Both the position numbers and the translations under genes were made by a program. Shown here piece after piece: positions 18,965-27,410 of a stretch of 64,000 bases of DNA (positions are counted from its first letter, which is position 1; the number at the start of each line of letters is the position of its first letter). This DNA is from TA-20 sp035935115 (GTDB lineage Archaea > Thermoproteota > Nitrososphaeria > Nitrososphaerales > Nitrosopumilaceae). The stretch is from NCBI GenBank assembly GCA_035935115.1, contig DASYXK010000021.1, positions 381,330-445,329 on the forward strand. Direction: 5' to 3'. Below the pieces are notes generated by a model, which saw nothing but the letters and a program-made list of their open reading frames with translations, had not been told where the DNA came from and did no database searches.

Positions 18965-20269
18965 TTGCCAAGTGCTTTGGAGATATACAAAAAGAAAACA
19001 AAAAAGTCAGGACTGCTTTTTGCAAAGTCCAAAAAATTTCATGTAAATGGAGTATCACATAATATCAGATTCTTTGATCCTTATCCCTTTGTAACCAAAT
19101 CTGCAAAAGGAAAATACCTCTACGATGTTGATGGGAACAAGTACACAGATTATTGGATGGGTCACTGGAGTTTGATTTTGGGCCATGCAGCTACTCCTGT
19201 TACAAATTTGGTAAAAAAACAGTTGCCGTCTTGTTGGATGCATGGAACAGTAAATGAGATGACAATATCATTTTCAGAAATAATTCAAAAGGCAGTACCT
19301 GTTGCAGAAAAGATTCGCTATGTTTCCACGGGTACAGAGGCAACCATGTATGCAGTAAGGATTGCGCGTTCTGCAACTGGGAAAAAGATAATTGCAAAAA
19401 TTGATGGTGGCTGGCATGGATATACTACAGATCTTTTAAAATCAGTCAACTATCCGTTTAACGAGACTGAGAGTGCGGGATTAGTTGATGAAGAATATAT
19501 CGTTTCAATTCCATACAACGACTTGGAAAAATCTCTTGAAATTTTAAATGGCATAAAAGATGATCTTGCAGGAGTAATTATAGAGCCCGTACTTGGAGGC
19601 GGAGGGTGCATCCCTGCAACAAGAGAATATCTTTTAGGAATACAAGAGTTTGTGCACAAAAACAATGCGTTATTTTTGCTTGATGAAATTGTCACTGGAT
19701 TTAGATTTTCATTTGGGTGCCATTACAAAACAATGAATCTTGATCCCGATATTGTCACACTAGGAAAAATTGTAGGCGGTGGATTTCCAATTGGAGTAAT
19801 TTGCGGAAAAGATGAGATCATGGAAATAGCAAATACCAGATCACACAAAAAACTAGACCGTTCCTATATAGGAGGTGGAACATTTTCTGCAAATCCAATC
19901 ACAATGACATCAGGTCGTGCCATGCTTTCTTTTCTTAAAAAAAACAGTTCAGTTTATTCTAAAATTGGCAATCTAGGACATCATACCAGAAAAGAATTAG
20001 ACAAAGTATTTGATGGCAAGGTAATCACAACTGGAATGGGTTCGCTTTTTATGACACACTTTGTATCAAATGGAATCACTCAAATTAAAAATGCCGTCGA
20101 TGCTGCCATGTGTGATATAGACATGCTTCACAAATATCATTTTGAGATGATAGCAAAAGATGGAATATTTTTCCTGCCAGGCAAGCTTGGCGCATTTTCT
20201 TACTCTCATTCACAGTCAGACATAAAAGATCTTATTGAGGCATCAAATCGTTTTTCTGCCAGTATCTAG
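18965..20269 (+). CDS. hemL: Glutamate-1-semialdehyde 2,1-aminomutase
   Basis: This 434-residue class-III PLP aminotransferase converts glutamate-1-semialdehyde to 5-aminolevulinate in the C5 tetrapyrrole route. It shows YVSTGTEATMYAVRIARSAT, DGGWHGYTTD, FLLDEIVTGFRF and TLGKIVGGGFPIGVI with the PLP lysine. The gene is head-to-head with the 16S rRNA, an arrangement conserved in thaumarchaeal genomes and used early on to identify marine group I clones. The TTG start at 18965 lies about 20 bases after a TATA-like box, so the mRNA is nearly leaderless. Length and motifs are complete. Confidence 0.92.
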   Translation: MPSALEIYKKKTKKSGLLFAKSKKFHVNGVSHNIRFFDPYPFVTKSAKGKYLYDVDGNKYTDYWMGHWSLILGHAATPVTNLVKKQLPSCWMHGTVNEMTISFSEIIQKAVPVAEKIRYVSTGTEATMYAVRIARSATGKKIIAKIDGGWHGYTTDLLKSVNYPFNETESAGLVDEEYIVSIPYNDLEKSLEILNGIKDDLAGVIIEPVLGGGGCIPATREYLLGIQEFVHKNNALFLLDEIVTGFRFSFGCHYKTMNLDPDIVTLGKIVGGGFPIGVICGKDEIMEIANTRSHKKLDRSYIGGGTFSANPITMTSGRAMLSFLKKNSSVYSKIGNLGHHTRKELDKVFDGKVITTGMGSLFMTHFVSNGITQIKNAVDAAMCDIDMLHKYHFEMIAKDGIFFLPGKLGAFSYSHSQSDIKDLIEASNRFSASI

Positions 20270-20284
20270 GAGAATGAACTGTCT

Positions 20285-20941
20285 TTGAACAAATATCATA
20301 TATCTTCAATTATCATTCTGGCTTTGTTTCTAGTTTTGGCCATACTGGTATCACCACTAGCAAACAACAACCATACCATAATTGCCAAGGACACATCAGC
20401 ATTTTTAAAAGTAAATAATTCTCATGTTACTTTTCTTAACAAAATTATGGTTTGGCTAACAGAGTATGGAAGAGAGGCATTCTGGATAATGACAATAATT
20501 CTTTTGTTCGTATTTGGAGGAATGGTTGGTAAAAAGACTGCACTAGTTTTGGTACTGGCGTTTATTGTCATAATACCAATTGGATATGCTGCAAAGGACT
20601 TGGTGCAAAGAGAACGCCCGTCAATTCCAGAATCTGACTTGATCATATCCAAGGATTCAGATTATTCTTATCCATCCGGTCATGCCACAATAGTTTCTGC
20701 TGGTGCAGCCATAGCTCTAGCGTTATTTAGGGATTCAAAAAGAAAATTTGCAATATCTCTAGCTTTGGCTGTAGAAGCTGCACTTGTCTGTATTTCAAGA
20801 GTATATGTTGGAGGACACTATCCTTTGGATGTTGTAGGCGGAATACTACTTGGTGTTGGAATAGCTTTTCTTTTCATAGGTGCCACAAAACAAGTAGAGA
20901 AAATCACCCAGTCCATAACCAGAACATTAAAGCGCAAATAA
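20285..20941 (+). CDS. PAP2-family membrane phosphatase
   Basis: This 218-residue integral membrane protein has the three PAP2 phosphatase motifs in order: KDLVQRERP (KxxxxxxRP), YPSGHATIVSAG (PSGH) and SRVYVGGHYPLDVVGG (SRxxxxxHxxxD). About six hydrophobic helices surround them. The family removes phosphate from lipid phosphates such as isoprenyl pyrophosphates or phosphatidate-like lipids at the membrane outer face. It starts at TTG only 15 bases after hemL and is probably cotranscribed. In archaea the likely substrate is a polyprenyl (pyro)phosphate carrier. Confidence 0.88.
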   Translation: MNKYHISSIIILALFLVLAILVSPLANNNHTIIAKDTSAFLKVNNSHVTFLNKIMVWLTEYGREAFWIMTIILLFVFGGMVGKKTALVLVLAFIVIIPIGYAAKDLVQRERPSIPESDLIISKDSDYSYPSGHATIVSAGAAIALALFRDSKRKFAISLALAVEAALVCISRVYVGGHYPLDVVGGILLGVGIAFLFIGATKQVEKITQSITRTLKRK

Positions 20942-21039
20942 TACAAAATTACGTGAAATTAGATCATTGTTTCAAAAATGCATTAAGTAAAGAATTTTTC
21001 ACCAGCAAAATCTATTAACTAACAATCCCAGATTGTGAC

Positions 21040-21840
21040 GTGTATAAAGTCATAATATCTTTGGCAGTTCTTGTTTTACTGATTCCGCTAGTTTCTTCCT
21101 CATTTGCTGATACCGTGCAGATCATAATCATGAGAGGTGCAGCAGATCAGCAAGTAAGCCGCACTTTTTCTCCGCCAACTACTAATGCGCTAGTAGGAGA
21201 AACAATACAATGGAGCAATGGCGACCAAGTTACTCATTCAGTTACTTCTGGCACACCTACTAATCCAGATGGAAGATTTGACAGCGGTCCAATTGGACTA
21301 GGACAATCTTTTAGCTACACACTAAAGCCTACAGATATTGGAGTAATTCATTTCTATGACAAGACATATCCATGGATGACTGGCACGTTAAATGTTCAAG
21401 TTACACAACCAGGTTATAAGATAAAAAATGATGTTGGAAAAGATGCAGGTGACGGTAAGACGACATTTAATGTGCAATATGCATCACCAAAAGACATCAT
21501 TAGTGCAGTAGTTCATACAAAGGACAAATCAGTTACTTTTACTCTGGTAGGCAAAGTAAACTCTAGCAGCATTCTAGTACTCAATCTTCCAACCGGACTA
21601 GTAAATGCACCATTTCTTGGTGTATGGTTAGATAATTTACAAACAAAAAACTTTACAGTAGAATCTCAGGTTGGCATCAATGTTGTAAAAGTACCTATCA
21701 CGCCATTAACAGAACAAGTCAGCGTTGTTGGCAGCTCTGTTGTCCCAGAATTTGGCCCAATTGCAGAAATGATCTTGATTGTATCCATAATTGCAACAAT
21801 AATAGTTGCAAGATTTAGACTAGGCCATAAACTGGCATAG
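21040..21840 (+). CDS. Cupredoxin-like surface protein with PEFG-CTERM
   Basis: A signal peptide (MYKVIISLAVLVLLIPL...SFAD) leads to a plastocyanin-type fold: VGETIQWSNGDQVTHSVTSG, FDSGPIGLGQSFSYTLKP, and HFYDKTYPWMTGTLNV. The first His (THSV) and the Met (PWM) of a type-1 copper site remain. The Cys and second His, normally in a C-x-x-H-P-W-M context, are replaced by Tyr/Asp and Tyr, so copper binding is doubtful. A second beta domain follows. The end VPEFGPIAEMILIVS...RFRLG is a textbook PEFG-CTERM archaeosortase signal. GTG start at 21040. Confidence 0.82.
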   Translation: MYKVIISLAVLVLLIPLVSSSFADTVQIIIMRGAADQQVSRTFSPPTTNALVGETIQWSNGDQVTHSVTSGTPTNPDGRFDSGPIGLGQSFSYTLKPTDIGVIHFYDKTYPWMTGTLNVQVTQPGYKIKNDVGKDAGDGKTTFNVQYASPKDIISAVVHTKDKSVTFTLVGKVNSSSILVLNLPTGLVNAPFLGVWLDNLQTKNFTVESQVGINVVKVPITPLTEQVSVVGSSVVPEFGPIAEMILIVSIIATIIVARFRLGHKLA

Positions 21841-22546
21841 CAGCTCCGTGAATTGATCTTGAATCATCAGATGCAAGAAAAAGCATAACTCGTGCAATTT
21901 CTGACGGCTTGACCCATTTGGAAAAATCTGCATCCGGCATCTCTTTTCTGTTTGCACCAGTATCAATTATGCTTGGCAGTACACAGTTTACATTGATGTT
22001 TTTGTCTTTTACTTCGTCTGAGAGCGATTCAACTAGTCTGATAAGACCAGACTTTGATGCGCAATATGCAGAATTACCGGCAATTCCTTTTAGTCCTAAT
22101 CTAGCTGCAACATGAACAACTTTACCAGAACCTTGCTTTACCATTTGTCCTACCACGTGTTTACTAATCAAAAAGGCTGTTTTCAAATTTAGATTCATCA
22201 TCAAATCCCATTCTTTTCCAGTCATCTCTGTTACTTTTTTCCCACCAAGGTATCCACCGACCACATTTATCAAAACATCAATGTGACCATATTTTTTAAC
22301 AATATCAGATACCGTTTTTTCTACTTGAACCTCATCACCAATGTCTGCTTTAATTAGCATCACTTTTTTCATCAAATCCCCAAGTGTTGATTCAAGTTGT
22401 GGAATTTCTCTATCAGTAACATGTGTTATTGCTGCAATTGCATTTGATTTTAGAAATGACAAGCTGGCTTCCCTACCTAATGCCCCAGTGCCTCCAGTGA
22501 TCAAGACAACCTTACCTTCAAAATCATAATCTTTCATTACAATCAT
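21815..22546 (-). CDS. Short-chain dehydrogenase/reductase
   Basis: This 243-residue SDR has the cofactor loop TGGTGALG, the D65-type acidic (KADIGDE), the NVVGG strand in place of NNAG, and the catalytic S...YCASK. The C-terminal helix region is complete. Substrate cannot be told; the loop after the second strand (THVTDREIPQ) does not show clear NADP arginines. It converges on the PEFG gene with a 26-base overlap of coding ends. ATG at 22546; the second ATG at codon 4 is an alternative start. Confidence 0.85.
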   Translation of the reverse strand: MIVMKDYDFEGKVVLITGGTGALGREASLSFLKSNAIAAITHVTDREIPQLESTLGDLMKKVMLIKADIGDEVQVEKTVSDIVKKYGHIDVLINVVGGYLGGKKVTEMTGKEWDLMMNLNLKTAFLISKHVVGQMVKQGSGKVVHVAARLGLKGIAGNSAYCASKSGLIRLVESLSDEVKDKNINVNCVLPSIIDTGANRKEMPDADFSKWVKPSEIARVMLFLASDDSRSIHGAAMPVYGLV

Positions 22547-22772
22547 AATTCATCTACTTGCTAATTAAAGAATGATTAGACTGAATATAAAATATGTATA
22601 AAATTATCATGTATTGTTTAATCTGGGGTTAGCAAACGAGTTATCGATAAAGACTAAAAAGGATACACATACTCTCACGCACGAATGAAATTGAGCGTTA
22701 TAAAAATAGACTATTTTGAAGATCTTATAAAGGCACATTAAATTTAAGTAACTATCGCGTAATGTAGATACC

Positions 22773-22979
22773 GTGTCCACCATAGAATCGCAGTTTTTAG
22801 AATCTAATGATTTTTCAGAATTTGAAGGCGAATGGATAGTCATACTAGATAAAAAAGTAGTTGCTCATGATAAAACATTATCAGGAGTTTGTGATAAAGT
22901 GGCATCCTTAAAATTAGTTAGAACACCATTATTTCATCGCATACCAAAAAAAGATGACATAGACGCCTTTATTCTCTAA
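22773..22979 (+). CDS. DUF5678-like small protein
   Basis: This 68-residue protein reads FEGEWIVILDKKVVAHDKTL, then LKLVRTPLFHRIPKKDDIDA, the pattern of the DUF5678 family (strand EWIV-x-LD-x-K-VVAH, closing P-x-F-x-R-IP). These small proteins commonly sit before retropepsin-like protease genes in thaumarchaea, as here (45-base gap to 23025). They may be an accessory of the protease. GTG start at 22773. Confidence 0.65.
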   Translation: MSTIESQFLESNDFSEFEGEWIVILDKKVVAHDKTLSGVCDKVASLKLVRTPLFHRIPKKDDIDAFIL

Positions 22980-23024
22980 AAAGAATTAGGCAAATAATAT
23001 TAAGTAAATTTCTTATCATTTCTT

Positions 23025-23546
23025 ATGGTTGATACTGGTCGTGGTTCTGATAAGCTATACTTTCACTACAAATCCATACCACGTTGGAATAAGGAAGGAA
23101 AATTAGTTCACATTAAAAAGCCATTAATTGAAATCACTTTTAGAAAATTTTCAGAAGCAAAAAGCTCAGAAAATAGAGAAATGCGAATGAATGCATTAGT
23201 TGATTCTGGAGCTGATTGGTCTTTTTTACCAAAAGAAATTGCCAATGCATTACATCTTGATATGGAGACTACAGATGATAGAATCTTAACAATTGCTGGT
23301 GAGACAAATGTTTACACCTCTAAGGTATATGCAGAAATACAACGTTCCGGCAAGCTACCTATTCCTATAGGATTTGTAAATGTTCATGTGATGCCACATA
23401 TGGTGGAAGAAATTCAAGTACCACATTTTGTAATCCTAGGCAGAAAAGATTTCTTTGAAAAATTTGAAGTCACTATAAATGAATCAGCTCAGTATATTGT
23501 ATTAAAGGACATTCATAAAGATCGTTTAAAGAAAACCCGATTTTAA
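23025..23546 (+). CDS. Retropepsin-like aspartic protease
   Basis: This 173-residue protein has the single catalytic triad NALVDSGADWSFLP (DSGA) and the closing FVILGRKDFFEKFEVT strand of retropepsin-like proteases, which act as dimers. The N-terminus has a strand before the triad (PLIEITFRKF). There is no signal peptide, so it is cytoplasmic. It follows a DUF5678 gene in one transcription unit. The frame after the TAA continues as 23 more codons (KVWSNEKEDQIRKLYERIIE) before a second stop, as if a longer ancestor had been shortened. Confidence 0.75.
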   Translation: MVDTGRGSDKLYFHYKSIPRWNKEGKLVHIKKPLIEITFRKFSEAKSSENREMRMNALVDSGADWSFLPKEIANALHLDMETTDDRILTIAGETNVYTSKVYAEIQRSGKLPIPIGFVNVHVMPHMVEEIQVPHFVILGRKDFFEKFEVTINESAQYIVLKDIHKDRLKKTRF

Positions 23547-23701
23547 AGCCAGAAAGTATGGTCTAATGAAAAGGAAGATCAGATTAGAAAATTATACGAA
23601 AGAATAATCGAAGTCTAAAGTGGTTTCTATTGCGTATAAAGTATGTATAAAATTTTAGATATGATTTTTATCAGTACAATAACAATCCGGACAAGATATA
23701 A

Positions 23702-24400
23702 TCATATGTCAAGAGATCCTCCAGTGCGTACCTTGTCTTCAACTGCGTCTGCCATCATATCAAGTTCTGTAGTGTCACCAAATTTCTGGTATGTTAATTT
23801 TTCCAATGTCTTTATGATGCTCTTAGCTGACCGGTATTGAGGCACCTTTGGATCATTTAGCTCACCATACAGACCTATACCTTCAATGTTGTTTTGTTTT
23901 GCAAACCCCAGAATAAGCCCATTAAAGCCAGTGATGATAGATTGTTCGGGTGTGGTATCTACGCCTAATTTTCTTACTCTGTCTGCAAGACTTGCAGAGG
24001 TTGTTGTAACAAACGTTTTTGGTTCTTTTCCAAAATCACGATTGGTATGAAACCCTCCTAAAGTATAGATAAATCTGGCAGAATATTTTTTTGCAATATC
24101 AATCACGTCCTGACACAATTCGTTTAGCTCTTCGTTTGTTTGTGGTTGTCCTGCACCGCCACCAAAAACAATAGTATCTTTAGTATATCGATACTCCCAT
24201 TTTTCCTCTGGTAATTCGATGAAACCGCCATTGTCAATTACATATCCCGGAATTAATGAAGAGATTTCTCGGAAAGGATGTGTGTTAAGACTCTTGTTGA
24301 TAAAATCAATCACAATACTGCCAACATCGCCCATGTCTTGCATAGCTGCAATGATTAGTGGCTTTTGAAGATCGGGTTCTATTTTTTGTTCTATTTTCAC
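23702..24400 (-). CDS. PAC2 family protein (proteasome assembly chaperone-like)
   Basis: This 232-residue protein shows the PAC2 / COG2047 pattern: PLIIAAMQDMGDVGSIVIDF, FIELPEEKWEYRYT, IVFGGGAGQPQ, FIYTLGGFHTNRD, ITGFNGLILGFAKQNNIEGIGLYGE. Archaeal members are homologues of eukaryotic proteasome assembly chaperones and of ATP-grasp-associated PAC2 proteins. The function in archaea is not proven. ATG start at 24400. The C-terminus is complete and the gene is separate from its neighbours. Confidence 0.85.
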   Translation of the reverse strand: MKIEQKIEPDLQKPLIIAAMQDMGDVGSIVIDFINKSLNTHPFREISSLIPGYVIDNGGFIELPEEKWEYRYTKDTIVFGGGAGQPQTNEELNELCQDVIDIAKKYSARFIYTLGGFHTNRDFGKEPKTFVTTTSASLADRVRKLGVDTTPEQSIITGFNGLILGFAKQNNIEGIGLYGELNDPKVPQYRSAKSIIKTLEKLTYQKFGDTTELDMMADAVEDKVRTGGSLDI

Positions 24401-24482
24401 AGCAATTGTTGTCTGTCGTTGTGATTAATACTTTGGGCATGTTTGGTCAGTTAGGATATAAGACGAATTTTTCAAAGATGAT

Positions 24483-25109
24483 ATGATGGGAAAATATGTT
24501 GTACCTCCATTACCATATTCGTATGATGGCTTGGAACCACACATAGATGCAAGGACGATGGAGATACACCACACCAAGCATCACCAAGCTTATGCAGATG
24601 GCCTAAATGCAGCTTTACAAAGCATTAATGCTCTAACTCACAAAAACTATATCGTTGGAATTTTATCAGATCCAAGTTCCGTTCCTGAAAACATAAGAAA
24701 TGCAATTAATTTTTACGGCGGCGGGTTTGAAAATCACAGGTTGTTTTGGGAGAGCATGAAACCAAATGGCGGAGGAGAGCCTGGAGGCAGACTGGCAGAT
24801 GAGATAAAGATTTACTTTGGAAGCTTCAAAGAGTTTAAAGAAAAATTTTCTACAGGTACTGCAGCAATACAGGGGAGTGGCTGGGGCTGGCTAGTTTACA
24901 ATCAGACTTTTTCCAGAATAGAGTTTAGAACAACAGAAAACCAGACCAGTCCTTATACACAAAGTGCTATTCCGTTATTGGGATTGGATGTGTGGGAGCA
25001 TGCATATTATCTCAAGTATCAAAACAGGCGAGCTGATTACATACAAGCTTGGTGGAATCTAGTCAACTGGATAGAGGTTGAAGAAAGGTTTCTTCGAGTA
25101 GCAACATGA
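24483..25109 (+). CDS. sod: Superoxide dismutase (Fe/Mn type)
   Basis: This 208-residue enzyme dismutates superoxide to oxygen and peroxide in the cytoplasm. The four metal ligands are visible: His in EIHHTKHHQAY, His in ENHRLFWESM, and Asp and His in LDVWEHAYYLKYQNRR, the family signature. GSGWGWLVYN and NLVNWIEVEERF are also typical. Whether iron or manganese is used cannot be decided. Two adjacent ATGs (24483, 24486) can start it. It is divergent from the PAC2 gene, sharing an 82-base promoter region. Confidence 0.93.
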   Translation: MMGKYVVPPLPYSYDGLEPHIDARTMEIHHTKHHQAYADGLNAALQSINALTHKNYIVGILSDPSSVPENIRNAINFYGGGFENHRLFWESMKPNGGGEPGGRLADEIKIYFGSFKEFKEKFSTGTAAIQGSGWGWLVYNQTFSRIEFRTTENQTSPYTQSAIPLLGLDVWEHAYYLKYQNRRADYIQAWWNLVNWIEVEERFLRVAT

Positions 25110-25128
25110 TTTCAATCATGTTTATGAT

Positions 25129-25248
25129 TTATTGTGCTAGAGCCGCAAGTGGTTTTTCCTCTTCTAGTTGAGGATCGGTTTCTTTTCTTGCACGTGCTAA
25201 TGCCATTCTCAGATGTTCAATTTCTATCTCATCAATCAGTTCACACAT
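25129..25248 (-). CDS. Small acidic helical protein, 39 aa
   Basis: The ATG at 25248 gives MCELIDEIEIEHLRMALARA followed by RKETDPQLEEEKPLAALAQ. A longer frame from 25395 exists, but it would overlap the membrane protein gene at 25328, and its extra part is low-complexity Lys/Asn/Ile. The short form looks like a tiny soluble helical protein of thaumarchaea. It ends 20 bases past the sod stop on the other strand. Confidence 0.5.
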   Translation of the reverse strand: MCELIDEIEIEHLRMALARARKETDPQLEEEKPLAALAQ

Positions 25249-25327
25249 GGGATTAATTTGTGAAATCTGATACTTAAGTTCTATGTATGAATAAGACGCT
25301 TCTATTTTACAATTATTTTTTCTAGAA

Positions 25328-25480
25328 TCATTTTTTAGTTTCAGATTCTTTAGGATTTTTTGGCTTTTTGTCTGTCCATAATCTTGCAATAGCACCCATC
25401 ATAAATCCTCCAACCACAACTATCGCTATCCCACTAATTATTAACACGATTGCCTTTACAACAGTTTTGATCTTTGACAT
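25328..25480 (-). CDS. Small single-span membrane protein, 50 aa
   Basis: The ATG at 25480 starts MSKIKTVVKAIVLIISGIAI then VVVGGFMMGAIARLWTDKKP and a Lys-rich tail (KNPKESETKK). It has one membrane helix with a Gly-rich second half, then a charged cytoplasmic tail. The positive-inside rule and clean reading frame support it. It is followed by the 39-residue gene on the same strand, so both may share a transcript. No family recognised. Confidence 0.55.
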   Translation of the reverse strand: MSKIKTVVKAIVLIISGIAIVVVGGFMMGAIARLWTDKKPKNPKESETKK

Positions 25481-25617
25481 GTTGTACTATGTAATCTCTA
25501 TTAGATATGGGTTTGAATGGATTAATGTAATCTTGATTTTTGGGCATAATTCTAGAATTCATGATTTTGTATCAAAAATAGCATGACTTTAAATTCAGTA
25601 TAAATCGGGCAAAGTGT

Positions 25618-26376
25618 ATGTCTGAAGAGATAATCAAGAAAGTTCAAGAACTCATCGATGCAGGAAAGGGCGATAGTGAGAGATTGCTCAATATTTTAAA
25701 TTCCCTTCAGAATGGGCAGCCTCTTGAATTATCTGATAAGCAATACGTTGAGGGCCTTTCTTTAACAGAGCCTGAAACAAAATATGATTCCATTACATTT
25801 GAAAATACCTCAGAGTCAATCAACGAGCCAGATTCTAATGATACTCCGGAAACAAATGAGATGCCATCCAAAAATGAATCAAAGGATAATAGAAAAAAAA
25901 TCATCATAGCTGGAATCGTCATTGCAGCCATCATATTGGGATATATCGGAGCAAACGCATATGCGGTTAGTACGCTAGAAATTCGACCACACAAAGGAGC
26001 GCAGTTTGCAATTTCTCCAACAGTATTACATATCCAAGCTGAAGCTTGCAATCCTTCGTTTTTTCCTGCCAGTTTTCACAATTATGAGATAATTGCAGTT
26101 TACAAATCCCAAGTTCTTGAAACAGCATTAATTAACGGCAGTACAATATCTCCAAAATCATCTCTGCTTTTAGATGGCAAGTTTACCATAAACAAGGATG
26201 CACTTTCACAATTTGCGCAAGAAGGTTCACAGTTTGATCCAAATCAAGCATTAGTTAAAACAAAACTTGATGCTGCAATATTTGGAATCATACCATTTAC
26301 AATCAACAAAGATTACTCTGGCACACAGTTTGCAGATGTTGTAAAAAATGGCCCTCCCGGTGGCTATCACTGTTAA
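25618..26376 (+). CDS. Membrane protein with SHOCT-like N-terminus and LEA-like outer domain
   Basis: Residues 1-50 (SEEIIKKVQELIDAGKGDSE, LLNILNSLQNGQPLELSDKQ YVEGL) form a small helical domain shared with 42378-42737. An acidic linker leads to a membrane helix (KIIIAGIVIAAIILGYIGANA). The outer part (FAISPTVLHIQAEACNPSFFPA, FHNYEIIAVYKSQVLETAL, GKFTINKDALSQF) resembles the LEA-14/WHy-type beta-sandwich. The N-domain would be inside the cell. It may link a cytoplasmic interaction site to the envelope. ATG start at 25618. Confidence 0.6.
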   Translation: MSEEIIKKVQELIDAGKGDSERLLNILNSLQNGQPLELSDKQYVEGLSLTEPETKYDSITFENTSESINEPDSNDTPETNEMPSKNESKDNRKKIIIAGIVIAAIILGYIGANAYAVSTLEIRPHKGAQFAISPTVLHIQAEACNPSFFPASFHNYEIIAVYKSQVLETALINGSTISPKSSLLLDGKFTINKDALSQFAQEGSQFDPNQALVKTKLDAAIFGIIPFTINKDYSGTQFADVVKNGPPGGYHC

Positions 26377-26420
26377 AATGCTGTAAGGTTATAACAGAAA
26401 ATATTTTGTAAACATTGGTT

Positions 26421-26891
26421 TTATTTCGTACTGCGTTCCTTTAACCTTTGATTCATCCTCATCTGCCCTTCAGCAAATCTTTTCTTATCTTCCTCAGTTT
26501 CTAAAAGCAACGGAGACACTTCTCTTGTCTTACCATCAGGTCCAAGTGCTACTGCAGTTACAAATGCAGTATTTGTAAGGGTTTTATTTCCACTCATCAA
26601 ATCTTCAGATTCAACTTTGATTTCAATTTCCATTGATGATCTGTGAACATAGTTTACTCTTGCACTTAGTATGATAGCATTTCCAACAAAAACAGGTTTG
26701 AGAAAATTAACTCTGTCTATACTAGCTGTTACTGTATTCATCCTTGCATGTCTTTGTGCCACTAAACCTGCAATAAGATCAATTTGTTTTAAAATCTCGC
26801 CTCCAAAGACGTTACCGTTGGGATTTGCGTCAGACGGAAACATTCTGACTGTCATCTCGGCCCTTGATTCGTTTGGACTTTTTGGGTTCAC
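26421..26891 (-). CDS. Acyl-CoA thioesterase, hotdog fold (YciA/BACH-like)
   Basis: This 156-residue hotdog protein shows MFPSDANPNGNVFGGEILKQ with the catalytic Asp/Asn region, then IDLIAGLVAQRHARMNTVTA, DRVNFLKPVFVGNAIILSAR and SSMEIEIKVESEDL. It belongs to the acyl-CoA hydrolase group that splits fatty acyl-CoA to free acid and CoA, and is cytoplasmic. GTG at 26891 is followed by ESRAEMTVRM. A helical tail rich in Arg and Lys ends it. It stands alone. Confidence 0.88.
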   Translation of the reverse strand: MNPKSPNESRAEMTVRMFPSDANPNGNVFGGEILKQIDLIAGLVAQRHARMNTVTASIDRVNFLKPVFVGNAIILSARVNYVHRSSMEIEIKVESEDLMSGNKTLTNTAFVTAVALGPDGKTREVSPLLLETEEDKKRFAEGQMRMNQRLKERSTK

Positions 26892-26931
26892 AGAGTCATT
26901 TTCTATTCGGTTCTCCTTAATAAGCGGAACT

Positions 26932-27048
26932 TTATTTTTGATTCTTTTGTTTCTCTATTTTATGACACCAGCATGAACAAAGGTCGTGACGATATCCATT
27001 ACGGTTACGATATTCACAATGAACTGAATGTTCAGTAGCTTCGCTCAA
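26932..27048 (-). CDS. Small Cys/His-rich protein, 38 aa
   Basis: A TTG at 27048 opens MSEATEHSVHCEYRNRNGYR then HDLCSCWCHKIEKQKNQK. The cluster H-x-C, then H-D-L-C-S-C-W-C-H, could bind zinc or an iron-sulfur centre. A TATA-like TATATGATA lies about 15-20 bases upstream. It was found only by reading the gap between the thioesterase and the next gene. It is too small for homology judgement. Confidence 0.5.
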   Translation of the reverse strand: MSEATEHSVHCEYRNRNGYRHDLCSCWCHKIEKQKNQK

Positions 27049-27107
27049 TTATGCCTATCATATAATGATGTCGCAATTTTATATTTTGGTTATATCATAC
27101 AAAGCCA

Positions 27108-27317
27108 ATGAAGTATTTTTGGTGGAGACTTGCAGATTATGCCGTAGGAGTTTTTGTTGGAGGGCTGGTAGTTTTTTTGGTGAACAGATTTCTTTGTCAT
27201 GATTGCATAGGCCATTTTACACCAATTCTGATGCTAGCTATTTGGATTGTGTTAATACTATTTTGTAACTATTTGTTTCAAGCATTTAGACCAAAGCAAG
27301 TAACTCTTGACAAATAA
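27108..27317 (+). CDS. Small two-helix membrane protein
   Basis: This 69-residue protein has two membrane helices (AVGVFVGGLVVFLVNRF and FTPILMLAIWIVLILFCNYLF) joined by a short loop with two cysteines (CHDC). The ATG at 27108 follows a TATA-like TTTTATATTTT. The hairpin shape and charged C-terminus (RPKQVTLDK) are typical of thaumarchaeal small membrane proteins. Function unknown. Confidence 0.55.
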   Translation: MKYFWWRLADYAVGVFVGGLVVFLVNRFLCHDCIGHFTPILMLAIWIVLILFCNYLFQAFRPKQVTLDK

Positions 27318-27410
27318 CAGTATTTATTTTCAGAAAATCATGTTTATTCTAAAATTCATGATCAGTGTTAAGATCTGTAATGATAAATATACCTACACAA
27401 AATACACTAA

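Noticed and set aside
22607..22843. 78-codon minus-strand frame between the SDR and the DUF5678-like gene
   Set aside because: The composition (many Cys, Phe, Asn and no pattern) is not protein-like and it is antisense to the start of a recognisable gene.
25249..25395. N-terminal extension of the 39-residue protein gene to 88 residues
   Set aside because: The extension is Lys/Asn/Ile-rich low-complexity sequence and overlaps a better-supported small membrane protein gene at 25328-25480.
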